64,000 bases of DNA, from NCBI GenBank assembly GCA_963707695.1, contig CAVPQY010000006.1, positions 310,001 to 374,000 on the forward strand, in the 5' to 3' direction. The stretch comes from JAOPZW01 sp963707695 (GTDB lineage: Bacteria > Actinomycetota > Thermoleophilia > Solirubrobacterales > Solirubrobacteraceae). Shown here in pieces: positions 50,848-59,586 of the stretch (the stretch's first letter is position 1; each line of letters opens with the position of its first letter). The notes under the pieces were generated by a model. That model ran no database searches. It saw only the letters and a program-made list of their open reading frames with translations, and had not been told where the DNA came from. The position numbers and the translations under genes were made by a program.

Positions 50848-52146
50848 ATGGGCAAGCGCAGCCGCCGCCGGGGCGAGACGCGGGATGAGCAGGACGGCGC
50901 GGCCGCCGAGGCCGAGCCGGCGTCCGACGGCGCCCCGGGCGCCGCGACCGACGAGCCGGCGCCCGAGGGCGCCCCGGCGCCGGCCGCCTCGCCGCTGGCC
51001 TCCGACGGCCGCCTGCACCAGGCCCAGCTGCTCATCGAGGAGGCCGACCACCTCGGCCACCTCTACCGCTGGATCGTGCTCGCCGGCGAGGTCCCGCGGG
51101 CGCAGGACTGGCTGCGCCGCGAGGACTGGCCGCACCCCGACGACGTCATCCACGTCTTCGGGAGCTGGGAGAAGTTCCTCCAGCACGCCCAGGTCCCGGA
51201 GTCGCGCCTGCTGGCCCGGCTGCGCACGGCCGAGGACGCTGCCCGTGCGGCCGGCGCCCGCGAGGAGCGCGCCGAGCGCGAGCTGGCGCGCGTCGAGGAC
51301 CTGCGCCGCCAGGCCGAGACCGCCCGCCGCCGCCGCGAGGCGGCGGAGGCCGAGCGCCAGGAGGCCGCGGCCCGCGCCGACCGCCTGGCCGCCCAGCTCG
51401 AGCGCGCCGAGGCGCGCGCGGCAGCGGCCGAGCAGCACCTGGCCGAGCGCCGGCAGCAGGCCGCCGCGAGCCCGCCGCCGCGCGCGGACGCCTCGGACGA
51501 GTGGCTCGCCGCCCACGCGGCGCTCGAGGACGAGCTCGAGGCGGTCCGCGCCCACCGCGAGGAGCTGCTGCGCGCGGTCGAGGAGGAGCGCGACGAGGCC
51601 GCGCAGGCGGGCCGGACGATCGCCCGCCTCTCCGCCGCGCTCGCGGAGGGGCGCTCGCCCGAGGCCGACACCGCAGCGGGCCCCGACGAGGCCGCGCCCG
51701 GCACCGTCCTCGAGGCCGTCGACCGCGCCGCGGCCGAGGCGCGCGCGCTGCGCTTCACGCCCGACGCCCGCGCCTCGGCGCAGGACAGCCCGTTCCGCCG
51801 GCCCGCCGACATCCTCGACGCGCTGCGGCGCCTGGACCGCCTCGCCGGGCTCTACGCCGACCCGGCCGGGTTCGGGACGTCGCTGACCTCGGCCGCCCAG
51901 GACCTGGGCCTCAAGTGGCGCCAGGACGTCAGCGAGATCGCCCGCAGCCGCAACCCGCACGCCTACTCGGCGACGGTCGACGGCCGGCGCGTCGACCTCG
52001 GCCCGCACGTCGCGATCGGCTCCGGGTCCGGTGCCGGCTTCATCGCCCGGATCTACCTCCACGTCGCCGACGGCTCCGGCGAGGTGCCCCGCGGCCTCTA
52101 CGTCGGCCACGTCGGCCGCCACCTGCCCGACACGACGACGGGCTGA
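50848..52146 (+). CDS. Coiled-coil protein with FGSW repeat and unrecognised C-terminal module
   Basis: 432 residues, function unknown. A disordered acidic/Pro-Ala start (1-55) leads to a segment about 60-115 ending FGSWEKFLQHA, which resembles the repeat associated with homing/HNH endonucleases that is thought to bind DNA. A long Arg/Glu/Ala coiled coil (about 120-280) follows. The C-terminal module (about 300-432) has FRRPADILDALRRLDRL, GLKWRQDVSEIARSRNPHAY and FIARIYLHVADG, ending GLYVGHVGRHLPDTTTG. That last part is folded-looking and distinct in composition. A nucleic-acid-linked scaffold role is inference. Confidence 0.7.
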   Translation: MGKRSRRRGETRDEQDGAAAEAEPASDGAPGAATDEPAPEGAPAPAASPLASDGRLHQAQLLIEEADHLGHLYRWIVLAGEVPRAQDWLRREDWPHPDDVIHVFGSWEKFLQHAQVPESRLLARLRTAEDAARAAGAREERAERELARVEDLRRQAETARRRREAAEAERQEAAARADRLAAQLERAEARAAAAEQHLAERRQQAAASPPPRADASDEWLAAHAALEDELEAVRAHREELLRAVEEERDEAAQAGRTIARLSAALAEGRSPEADTAAGPDEAAPGTVLEAVDRAAAEARALRFTPDARASAQDSPFRRPADILDALRRLDRLAGLYADPAGFGTSLTSAAQDLGLKWRQDVSEIARSRNPHAYSATVDGRRVDLGPHVAIGSGSGAGFIARIYLHVADGSGEVPRGLYVGHVGRHLPDTTTG

Positions 52147-52173
52147 CTCGCCCGGGCACGGCGGGCCGCCCCG

Positions 52174-52644
52174 TCAGGCCAGCGGCTTCTCGCCCCAGAA
52201 GCTCGCGAACGGGTTCGCGTTGAAGTTCCCGATCGCGGCGTAGCCGGCGGACCGGTAGAGGTGCTCGGCGTCGGGCTGGTGACGGCCGGTGTCCAGGCGC
52301 GCGACGACGTAGCCGAGCCGCCGCGCCTGGTCCTCCAGGGCACGCAGCAGCGCGCGGGCCACGCCCCGCCCGCGGACCTCGGGCGCGACGAACATGCGCT
52401 TGATCTCGCAGGCGCGGTCGTCGAGGCGCTTGACGCCGCCGCAGGCGACCGCCCGGCCGTCCGCGGCCAGGCCGACGAGGAAGGCGCCGCCCGGGGGCGC
52501 GAGGTCCTCCGGCGTGGCCGTCGGCGCGCCGGGCACGTCGATGCGCCCGTAGAGCGGCGTGAGCTCGTCGATCATCGCGGCGAGCAGGTCGGCGCCGGGC
52601 GGCTCGTCGGCGCGCGCGGGGCGGAAGGTCACGGCGAGGGCCAT
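52174..52644 (-). CDS. GNAT-family N-acetyltransferase
   Basis: 156 residues from ATG 52644 (an upstream ATG at 52662 adds six). Acetyl-CoA loop APEVRGRGVARALLRALE, preceded by CEIKRMFVAPEV and followed by YRSAGYAAIGNFN. Single-domain GNAT resembling small-molecule acetyltransferases. It sits minus-strand between a coiled-coil gene and ftsY. Substrate unknown. Confidence 0.9.
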   Translation of the reverse strand: MALAVTFRPARADEPPGADLLAAMIDELTPLYGRIDVPGAPTATPEDLAPPGGAFLVGLAADGRAVACGGVKRLDDRACEIKRMFVAPEVRGRGVARALLRALEDQARRLGYVVARLDTGRHQPDAEHLYRSAGYAAIGNFNANPFASFWGEKPLA

Positions 52645-52696
52645 GGCGGCGCATGGTGCCAAGCGCGGCCGCGCGGGGGCCGGGCGGCGCGACCGC

Positions 52697-52702
52697 TATC
52701 GT
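52697..52702 (+). promoter_or_regulatory. -10 element (TATCGT) for ftsY
   Basis: TATCGT ends 11 bases before the ftsY ATG; the spacer is C-rich with no Shine-Dalgarno. Confidence 0.45.
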
Positions 52703-52713
52703 CGCCCCCCGCC

Positions 52714-53712
52714 ATGCCCCGGGACTGGTCGGACGTCTTCCTCCTCGCCGACGGCGACGCCGCCGCCGCGACGGCCGACGCCGGGCCCGAGCAGCGGCGC
52801 GGCTTCTTCCGCCGCCTGCGCGAGAACCTCTCCAAGACGCGGGTCGCGTTGCAGGCCGAGGTGCAGGCGACGCTCTTCGAGACGCTCGACGACGAGACGT
52901 GGGAGCGCCTGGAGGAGGCGCTGATCATGGCCGACGTCGGCGCGACCACGACGGCGAAGGTCGTGGCGCAGCTCGAGCAGGAGGCCGAGAGCGGCGAGGT
53001 CGAGGGCGGCGAGGCGCTCACCGCGCGGCTCGTCGAGCTGCTGGCCGACCTGGCCCGACCCGGCGAAGGGCGGATCGACCTGCGCCACGAGCCGACCGTC
53101 ATCATGGTCGCCGGGGTCAACGGCACGGGCAAGACGACGACGATCGGCAAGCTCGCCTGGCACCTGCGTCAGGAGCTCGGCCGCCAGGTCGTCCTCGGGG
53201 CCGCCGACACCTTCCGCGCCGCCGCCGTCGAGCAGCTCGAGGAGTGGTCACGGCGCGCGGACGTCGGCTTCGTCCGCGGCGAGCCGGGCTCGGACCCGGC
53301 GTCCGTCGCCTTCGAGGCCGTGCGCCAGGGGCGCGAGCGGGGCGCCGACGTCGTCATCGTCGACACGGCCGGGCGCCTGCACACGCAGGACGAGCTCATG
53401 GCGGAGCTCGCGAAGGTCCGGCGCGTCATCGGCAAGCAGCTCGAGGGCGCTCCGCACGAGACGCTGCTGACCGTCGACGCGACCACGGGGCAGAACGGCC
53501 TGCGCCAGGCGCAGCTCTTCAGCGCGACGGTCCCCGTGGACGGCATCGTCCTGACGAAGCTCGACGGCACGGCGAAGGGCGGGATCGCCCTGGCCATCGC
53601 CGGCGAGCTCGGGCTGCCGGTGAAGCTCATCGGGATCGGCGAGCGCCTGGAGGACCTGCGGCCGTTCGACGCCGACGACTTCGCGCGCGCCCTCGTCGCC
53701 CCGGCCGACTGA
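52714..53712 (+). CDS. ftsY: Signal recognition particle receptor FtsY
   Basis: 332 residues. NG-type GTPase that docks Ffh-ribosome complexes to the membrane. N domain with FFRRLRENLSKTRVALQ and LEEALIMADVGATTT; G domain with GVNGTGKTTTIGKLA, ADTFRAAAVEQLE, DTAGRLHTQDELM, TKLDGTAKGG and GERLEDLRPFD. The acidic A domain is very short. Its partner Ffh is encoded at 60,943. Confidence 0.97.
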   Translation: MPRDWSDVFLLADGDAAAATADAGPEQRRGFFRRLRENLSKTRVALQAEVQATLFETLDDETWERLEEALIMADVGATTTAKVVAQLEQEAESGEVEGGEALTARLVELLADLARPGEGRIDLRHEPTVIMVAGVNGTGKTTTIGKLAWHLRQELGRQVVLGAADTFRAAAVEQLEEWSRRADVGFVRGEPGSDPASVAFEAVRQGRERGADVVIVDTAGRLHTQDELMAELAKVRRVIGKQLEGAPHETLLTVDATTGQNGLRQAQLFSATVPVDGIVLTKLDGTAKGGIALAIAGELGLPVKLIGIGERLEDLRPFDADDFARALVAPAD

Positions 53713-53721
53713 CGGCGGAGG

Positions 53722-53727
53722 TACCCT
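53722..53727 (+). promoter_or_regulatory. -10 element (TACCCT) for the NfeD gene
   Basis: TACCCT ends 9 bases before the ATG at 53737. Confidence 0.4.
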
Positions 53728-53736
53728 CAGCCCGGC

Positions 53737-54168
53737 ATGGACGCTTGGGTCTTCTGGGCCATTGCGGCGGTGATCCTGGCCGTGGGCGAGGTGCTCACGG
53801 TGAGCTTCTTCCTGTTCCCCTTCGCGCTGGGCTGCGTCGCGGCGGCGCTCGTCGACCTCGCGGGGGGCGGCTCGGCGCCCCAGGCCGCGGCCTTCGTCGT
53901 CCTGACGGCGCTCGGCCTCGGCGTCGTCCGGCCCATCGCCCGCCGGCACGTGACCATGCCCCCCTCGCTGCGGACCGGCACCGCCGCCCTCGTCGGCTGC
54001 ACCGCCGTGGTCACCGAGACGATCCACAACGACGCCGGCCGCGGCGCCGTCCGCCTGGAGGGCGAGGTCTGGAGCGCGCGGGCCTACGACGACGACGAGG
54101 TCATCGAGGCCGGCACCCGGGTCACCGTCGTCGACATCAAGGGCGCCACGGCGCTCGTCACCGAATAG
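53737..54168 (+). CDS. NfeD-family membrane protein
   Basis: 143 residues: two or three N-terminal membrane helices (WVFWAIAAVILAVGEVL; FLFPFALGCVAAALVDLA; QAAAFVVLTALGLGVV) and a C-terminal soluble OB-fold (about 80-143, GTAALVGCTAVVTETI ... VEGGTRVTVVDI-like). Short NfeD proteins pair with SPFH/stomatin proteins, exactly as here with the next gene 8 bases on. Thought to shape membrane microdomains. Confidence 0.9.
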   Translation: MDAWVFWAIAAVILAVGEVLTVSFFLFPFALGCVAAALVDLAGGGSAPQAAAFVVLTALGLGVVRPIARRHVTMPPSLRTGTAALVGCTAVVTETIHNDAGRGAVRLEGEVWSARAYDDDEVIEAGTRVTVVDIKGATALVTE

Positions 54169-54176
54169 GAGCGCCC

Positions 54177-55139
54177 ATGGCCGCGCTGATCGCCGTCGTC
54201 GTCCTCGTCCTCTTCGCGATCTTCCTCGCGTCGCGGACGATCCGGATCATCCCGCAGGCGCGAGCCGGCGTCGTCGAGCGCCTCGGGCGCTACAGCCGGA
54301 CGCTGACGCCCGGGCTGACGATCGTGATCCCGTTCGTCGACCGCGTGCGCCCCCTCGTGGACCTCCGCGAGCAGGTCGTGACCTTCCCGCCGCAGCCCGT
54401 CATCACCGAGGACAACGTGTCGGTGGGGATCGACACGGTCCTGTACTTCACGATCACCGACCCGAAGGCGGCGACCTACGAGGTGGCCAACCCGCTGCAG
54501 GCGATCGAGCAGCTCACGGTCACGACGCTGCGCAACATCATCGGCTCCCTGACGCTCGAGGAGACGTTGACCAGCCGCGACCAGGTCAACGAGCGGCTGC
54601 GCATCGTGCTCGACGAGCGCACGGGCAAGTGGGGGATCCGCATCAACGGCGTCGAGCTCAAGTCGGTCGACCCGCCCGGGACGATCCAGGAGGCGATGGA
54701 GAAGCAGATGCGCGCCGAGCGCGACCGGCGTGCCGCGATCCTGACGGCCGAGGGGGTCAAGCAGTCCCAGATCCTGACGGCCGAAGGCGAGAAGCAGTCG
54801 GCGATCCTCAAGGCCGAGGGCGCCAAGACGTCGGCCGTGCTGCGGGCCGAGGGCGAGTCCAAGGCGATCGAGACGGTCTTCCACGCCATCCACGAGGGCC
54901 GGCCGGACCCCGAGCTGCTCAGCTACCAGTACCTGCAGATGCTGCCGCGGATCGCCGAGGGCTCGGCGAACAAGATCTGGGTCATCCCGTCCGAGCTGAC
55001 CCAGGCCCTGGGCACGCTCGGGCAGCGGCTCATCCCGCCGGGCGAGGCGCCGGCGGCGCCCGCCGACCGTCCCGCGCCCCCGGCGCGCGGCGACGGGCCG
55101 GGCGGCCCCGACGGGCCCACGGGCCCGCGCGCCGTCTAG
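54177..55139 (+). CDS. SPFH/stomatin-like membrane protein
   Basis: 320 residues. One N-terminal membrane helix (ALIAVVVLVLFAIFLA), then the SPFH domain (IRIIPQARAGVVERLGRYSRTLTPGL, then DNVSVGIDTVLYFTITDP) and a repeated amphipathic helix region with AILTAEGVKQ / QILTAEGEKQ / AILKAEGAKT. A Pro-rich tail follows. AGGAG Shine-Dalgarno before ATG 54177. Operon partner of the NfeD-like gene; likely membrane microdomain scaffold. Confidence 0.94.
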   Translation: MAALIAVVVLVLFAIFLASRTIRIIPQARAGVVERLGRYSRTLTPGLTIVIPFVDRVRPLVDLREQVVTFPPQPVITEDNVSVGIDTVLYFTITDPKAATYEVANPLQAIEQLTVTTLRNIIGSLTLEETLTSRDQVNERLRIVLDERTGKWGIRINGVELKSVDPPGTIQEAMEKQMRAERDRRAAILTAEGVKQSQILTAEGEKQSAILKAEGAKTSAVLRAEGESKAIETVFHAIHEGRPDPELLSYQYLQMLPRIAEGSANKIWVIPSELTQALGTLGQRLIPPGEAPAAPADRPAPPARGDGPGGPDGPTGPRAV

Positions 55140-55164
55140 CAGCGCGGACGCGCCACCCGGGCCA

Positions 55165-55180
55165 GCGCGGTGATCCGCGC
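55165..55180 (+). terminator. Hairpin after the SPFH gene
   Basis: GCGCGG / CCGCGC stem with TGAT loop, 25 bases after the SPFH stop and before the cupredoxin gene. No U-tract. Confidence 0.35.
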
Positions 55181-55205
55181 CGTCGGGCCCTGCGCTAGAC
55201 CGACC

Positions 55206-55559
55206 ATGCTGCGTGTCCTCCTGGCCGTCCCCGCGACGGCCGCGGCCCTCGCCGCCGGCGCCCTGCCGGCCGTGGCGGGCCCGTCGCCCCGCCGGGCCCC
55301 GGCCCGGGCCACGGTGACGCTCGAGGACATCGCCTTCAACCCCGCGAAGGTCACGATCCGCCGGGGCGGCACGGTCACGTTCCGCTGGGCCGACGGCGAC
55401 TCGCCCCACAACGTCACCCCCGCCCGGCACGGCCTGCGCATCCGGCGGCTGGCGACCCGCAAGTCCGGCGCCGCCGCCGTGCGGCTGACCCGCCGCGGCA
55501 CCTACCGCTTCATCTGCACGATCCACCCCGGCATGGCCGGCCGGATCGTCGTCCGCTGA
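55206..55559 (+). CDS. Exported cupredoxin (plastocyanin-like)
   Basis: 117 residues with a signal peptide (1-25, ending AVAG). Type 1 copper ligands are all visible: His68 in SPHN, then Cys104, His107 and Met110 in CTIHPGM. The family strand FNPAKVTIRRGGTVTFRW is present. Probable extracytoplasmic electron carrier or copper-binding protein. The next gene, a ferritin-like exported protein, starts 26 bases later, suggesting a shared redox role. Confidence 0.9.
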   Translation: MLRVLLAVPATAAALAAGALPAVAGPSPRRAPARATVTLEDIAFNPAKVTIRRGGTVTFRWADGDSPHNVTPARHGLRIRRLATRKSGAAAVRLTRRGTYRFICTIHPGMAGRIVVR

Positions 55560-55585
55560 CCAAGCACCCCACAGAGAGGATGGGC

Positions 55586-56299
55586 ATGTCCCACATCAGC
55601 CTGGAGCACATCGACCACACCGGCGCCCTGCGCGAGATGGCCGACGGCGTCGACGCGATCGACGGCGACGGCACCCGGCGCGCGCTGCTGCGCAAGGCCG
55701 GCATGACCGGCGCGGGCTTCGTCGCCGGCGGCGTCCTGTTCAACGGCCTGCTGTCCCCGGCCGAGGCGGCGGGCATCGCCTGGAAGCGCAGGCGCTCGAA
55801 CGGCAACGACGTCAAGATCGCGAACTACGCGCTGACCCTCGAGTACCTCGAGACGGCGTTCTACAAGGCCGCGATCGACAGCGGCGTCGTCACGGACCCG
55901 GATGCCGTCGCGCTGGCCAAGACCATCCACGGCCACGAGGCGGCGCACGTCAAGGCGCTCAAGCAGGCCCTCGGCAAGGCGGCCGTGAAGTCGCCGAAGT
56001 TCGACTTCTCGAGCCTGCTCAAGGACCAGAAGACGGTCCTGACGGCCGCCGCGGCCGTGGAGCCCGTCGGCGTCTCCGCCTACGCCGGGGCGGGGCCGTA
56101 CATCAAGCAGCTCCCGATCCTCAAGGCGGCCCTCGCCATCCACTCGGTGGAGGCCAACCACGCCGCCTGGATCGCCACCCTGCTGCAGGTCAAGGGCATC
56201 AGCACCGACTTCAAGCCGGCGCCGAACGCCTTCAACCCGGCGCGCTCGGAGAAGGCGGTCCTGAAGATCGTCACCTCCCTGGACGTCATCAAGGGCTAG
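55586..56299 (+). CDS. Exported ferritin-like domain protein
   Basis: 237 residues. N-terminal twin-arginine-like signal (TRRALLRKAGMTGAGFVAGGVLF, about 33-55) then a four-helix ferritin-like domain with NYALTLEYLETAFYKAA and GHEAAHVKALKQAL carrying Glu and His ligands, and a second pair in SVEANHAAWIA. Such proteins (Ferritin_2 group) include desiccation-related proteins; iron oxidation or storage is not shown. ATG 55586 is preferred over 55580 because the AGAGAGGA Shine-Dalgarno (55573-55580) overlaps the earlier ATG. Confidence 0.87.
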   Translation: MSHISLEHIDHTGALREMADGVDAIDGDGTRRALLRKAGMTGAGFVAGGVLFNGLLSPAEAAGIAWKRRRSNGNDVKIANYALTLEYLETAFYKAAIDSGVVTDPDAVALAKTIHGHEAAHVKALKQALGKAAVKSPKFDFSSLLKDQKTVLTAAAAVEPVGVSAYAGAGPYIKQLPILKAALAIHSVEANHAAWIATLLQVKGISTDFKPAPNAFNPARSEKAVLKIVTSLDVIKG

Positions 56300-56316
56300 C
56301 CCGTCGGACGGGCACC

Positions 56317-56346
56317 GGCCCCGGGCGGCGCACGCCGCCCGGGGCC
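56317..56346. terminator. Strong bidirectional terminator-like hairpin
   Basis: Perfect 13-bp stem (GGCCCCGGGCGGC with its complement) and GCAC loop, lying between the stops of the ferritin-like gene and the convergent ABC permease. No U-tract on either side, but position and symmetry fit a shared terminator. Confidence 0.65.
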
Positions 56347-56373
56347 TCGGCCCGCCCCCATGGGTGCTTCGGC

Positions 56374-58791
56374 CTACTCGTAGGCCAGCGCGCCCAGCAC
56401 GTCCATGCGCGCCGCCCGTCGCGCGGGCAGCACCGCCGCCAGCACCCCGGCGACGATGGCCACGACGGTGAACGCGACGAGCGAGCCGACCGGCACGCCG
56501 AAGGCCAGCCCGACGTCGCCCCACACGGCCACCGCCAGCGCGGCGAGCCCGAGGCCGACGGCCATCCCCAGCGCCGCGCCGAGCAGCGCCGTGATGACGC
56601 TCTCGTGGCGGACCATCCGCCGCACCTGGCGGCGGGTCATCCCGACCGCGCGCAGCGTGCCGAGCTCCCGCGTGCGCTCGAAGGTGGCCAGCACGAGGGC
56701 GTTCACGAGGCCGAAGAGGCTCACGATGACCGCCAGCGCGAGCAGGACCGTGAAGATCGCCAGCAGCGGGTCGATCTGCTTGGCCTGGTCGTCGACGTAG
56801 GCGTCGCGGGCCTGCACCTCCACCTCGGGGTGGCGGTCCAGGGCGCGGGCGAGCGTCGCGGTGCCCACGCCGGGCGCGTCCACGAGGGTGAAGCGCGCGC
56901 GGGTGGCGGCGAAGCCGGCGCTGCGCGCGGCACTCCGCGTGATCGTGATCGGCCCCAGCCCGAGCATGTCGAGGACGGGCGACGTCTCGATGCCGCGGAC
57001 GGTCAGGCGCAGGTCGCGCCCGGCGGCCGAGGTCAGCGTGAAGCGGCCCCCGACGGCCAGCCCGTGCTCGTCGGCCCAGCCCGAGTCGACGATCGCGCCG
57101 TCGTCGCGCAGGCCCGCGAGCACCGCCCGGTCCCCGTGCGACCAGTCGAAGTCGAAGACCCGCGGCAGCGTGGCCGGGTCGACGGTGTTCACGCCCTCCT
57201 CCTGGCCGAAGGCGCGCCCGCCGTCCTGCACGATGCTCGACGTCGCCCGGACGCCGGGCACGGCGCGGACGTCGCGCTCGACCGTGGGGTCGATGGGCGA
57301 CCAGCCGTCCTTGTCGACGACGACCGCGCCGGCGGAGATCCGGTCGCGCAGGCTGCCGGACGTCGTGTCCTTGAGCCCCTGCGCGAGGACGGTCACCGCG
57401 GTCACGAGCGCGACGCCGATGGTCATCGCCGCCGCGGTCGCGGCCACCCGGCCCGGGTTGCGCATGGCGTTGCGCCGGGCCAGGGTGCCCGCCGACCCGC
57501 CCAGGAGCTGGGCGGGCCGTCCGAGCACGCCGGCGATCGCGCGCACGCCGCGTCCGACGACGCCCGGCCGGGGGCCGTCCGCGCCGACGTCGCGGAGCGC
57601 GGCGACGGGGGCGATCCGCGTGGCCTTCCACGCGGGCCGCAGGCCCGCCAGCACGGTCACCAGGACGCCGACGAGCAGCGAGACGGCGACGGTGCCCCCC
57701 GTGACGACCAGGCCGCTCTGCGGGAGGTCGACGCCGATCGACTTCAGCAGGGCGTCGAGGCCCGCGGCCAGGCCGACGCCCGCCACGAGGCCGGCGACCG
57801 AGGCCAGCAGGCCGACCGCGAGCGCCTCGGCCAGCACGCTGCCCAGGACCTGGCGGCGCCGGGCGCCGACCATCCGCAGCAGCCCGAACTCGCGGGTGCG
57901 CTGCGCGACGGTGATCGAGAGCGTGTTGAAGATCGTGAACCCGCCGACGAGGACGGCGATCAGCCCGAAGCCGAGGAGGACGGCCTGGATGATCCCGACG
58001 AACGTGTCGAGCCCGTCGAGCGTGAAGCGGTCCTGGGCCTGCGCGGTGCGGACCTGCAAGCCGTGCGGCAGCGCCGCGGCGAGCGCCGCGCGGACCTGGG
58101 CCGGCGGGGTCCCGGAGCGCCCGGCGACGAGGATCGCGTCCAGGCGCCCGGGCTCGCCGAACACCTGCTGTGCGGTGCGCAGGTCGAAGAGCGCCGCCGT
58201 GGCCACGCCGATCGACTTCACGCTGCCGAACCGCGCGGTGCCGACCACGCGGAAGCTGCGGACCGGGCCGGAGGCCGCGATGCGCACGGTGTCGCCGACG
58301 TGCAGGTCCTGCTTGTCCGCGCTGCCGGCGTCGAGGACGACCTGGCCCGGGCCGCGGGGCCAGGCGCCGTCGCGCAGGCGGAACGGCGTCAGGCGCTCGA
58401 ATCCGGGCGTGGCGGTGTCGAGGCCGACGCCGAAGTACGGACCCTGGCCCACGGGATCGCCGTCGCGGTCCAGGAGCTTGGCGTCGAGGGTCGTCAGGTC
58501 GCCGGCGGCGACGCCCGCCTCGGGCACCCGGCGCACGGCGTCCAGCGCCGAGGCCGGGAGGGTGGGGTCCTTCGTGAACGAGTCGCTGCCCGACGTGAAG
58601 GCGGTGCGCGCCGTCACGGCCGCGGCCGTGCCGCGGTAGGCGTCCTTCGACAGGGCGTCGGAGCCGGCCTCGAGCGTGTCGCCCAGGGTGAGCGCGGCGC
58701 TGACCGTGGCCACGCCGACGACGATCGCCAGCGCGGTGAGGAACGTCCGCAGCCGGCGCTGGGCCAGCCCGGTGAGGGCGACGCGGATCAT
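56374..58791 (-). CDS. FtsX/MacB-like ABC permease (second copy)
   Basis: 805 residues in the same double-FtsX layout as the permease at 18,718. First helix FLTALAIVVGVATVSAALTL, mid motif FNTLSITVAQRTREFGLLRMVGARRRQV, late motif NALVLATFERTRELGTLRAVGMTRRQV, and the same closing PARRAARMDVLGALAYE. The extracytoplasmic parts differ, so the two transporters probably handle different substrates. ATGA overlap with its ATPase gene. Confidence 0.93.
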   Translation of the reverse strand: MIRVALTGLAQRRLRTFLTALAIVVGVATVSAALTLGDTLEAGSDALSKDAYRGTAAAVTARTAFTSGSDSFTKDPTLPASALDAVRRVPEAGVAAGDLTTLDAKLLDRDGDPVGQGPYFGVGLDTATPGFERLTPFRLRDGAWPRGPGQVVLDAGSADKQDLHVGDTVRIAASGPVRSFRVVGTARFGSVKSIGVATAALFDLRTAQQVFGEPGRLDAILVAGRSGTPPAQVRAALAAALPHGLQVRTAQAQDRFTLDGLDTFVGIIQAVLLGFGLIAVLVGGFTIFNTLSITVAQRTREFGLLRMVGARRRQVLGSVLAEALAVGLLASVAGLVAGVGLAAGLDALLKSIGVDLPQSGLVVTGGTVAVSLLVGVLVTVLAGLRPAWKATRIAPVAALRDVGADGPRPGVVGRGVRAIAGVLGRPAQLLGGSAGTLARRNAMRNPGRVAATAAAMTIGVALVTAVTVLAQGLKDTTSGSLRDRISAGAVVVDKDGWSPIDPTVERDVRAVPGVRATSSIVQDGGRAFGQEEGVNTVDPATLPRVFDFDWSHGDRAVLAGLRDDGAIVDSGWADEHGLAVGGRFTLTSAAGRDLRLTVRGIETSPVLDMLGLGPITITRSAARSAGFAATRARFTLVDAPGVGTATLARALDRHPEVEVQARDAYVDDQAKQIDPLLAIFTVLLALAVIVSLFGLVNALVLATFERTRELGTLRAVGMTRRQVRRMVRHESVITALLGAALGMAVGLGLAALAVAVWGDVGLAFGVPVGSLVAFTVVAIVAGVLAAVLPARRAARMDVLGALAYE

Positions 58792-59561
58792 CGTGCCGCC
58801 GCCTCGTTCATCGCGGTCAGCACGGCGGCCTCGGTCGGGTCGCGGAGGTCGTCGACGATCCGGCCGTCGGCCAGCAGGACGACGCGGTCGGCCCGCGCGG
58901 CGGCGCGGGCGTCGTGCGTGACCATGACGGTCGTCTGGCCCTCCACGTCGACGGCCTCCCGCAGGAGGTCGAGGATCGCGGTGCCGGCCGAGGAGTCGAG
59001 GTTGCCCGTCGGCTCGTCCGCGAAGAGCACGGTCGGCTCGGCGACGAGCGCGCGGGCGATGGCGACCCGCTGCTGCTGGCCGCCGGAGAGCTCGCTCGGG
59101 CGATGGCCGCGGCGGTCGCCGAGGCCGACGCGCTCGAGCAGCGCCACGGCGCGGCCGCCGTCCCCGCGCCGGGCGATCGCCAGCGGCAGGCGGACGTTCT
59201 CCTCGGCGGTCAGCGTCGGGAGCAGGTTGAACGTCTGGAAGACGAACCCGATGTGGCGCCGGCGCAGGAGCGTCAGGGCCTTGTCGGGGAGCGTCGTGAG
59301 GTCCTGGCCGCCGACGAGGACGTGGCCCGCGCTCGGGCGGTCGAGCCCGGCCAGCAGGTGCATGAGCGTCGACTTGCCGGAGCCCGACGGGCCCATCACG
59401 GCGGTGAACTGGCCGGAGGGGACGTCGAGCGAGACGCCGCGCAGGGCGTCGACGGCGGCCTCGCCGTCGCCGAAGCGGCGGGTCAGGGCCTGGGCGCGGA
59501 CGGCCGGCGCCGGGGCGGCGTCGAGCCCGTCCAGGGCAAGGGAGGTCGCGGTGTCCAGCAT
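58788..59561 (-). CDS. ABC transporter ATPase, MacB/LolD type (second copy)
   Basis: 257 residues. Walker A GPSGSGKST, FVFQTFNLLP, LSGGQQQ, VLFADEPTGNLDS, MVTHD. Long identical runs with the ATPase at 17,954 (for example TAVMGPSGSGKSTLMHLLAG) indicate paralogy. AAGGAG Shine-Dalgarno upstream of ATG 59561. Second gene of the SRPBCC-ATPase-permease operon. Confidence 0.95.
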   Translation of the reverse strand: MLDTATSLALDGLDAAPAPAVRAQALTRRFGDGEAAVDALRGVSLDVPSGQFTAVMGPSGSGKSTLMHLLAGLDRPSAGHVLVGGQDLTTLPDKALTLLRRRHIGFVFQTFNLLPTLTAEENVRLPLAIARRGDGGRAVALLERVGLGDRRGHRPSELSGGQQQRVAIARALVAEPTVLFADEPTGNLDSSAGTAILDLLREAVDVEGQTTVMVTHDARAAARADRVVLLADGRIVDDLRDPTEAAVLTAMNEAAAR

Positions 59562-59586
59562 GGTGTCGGGGGCTCCTTGTCGGGAT

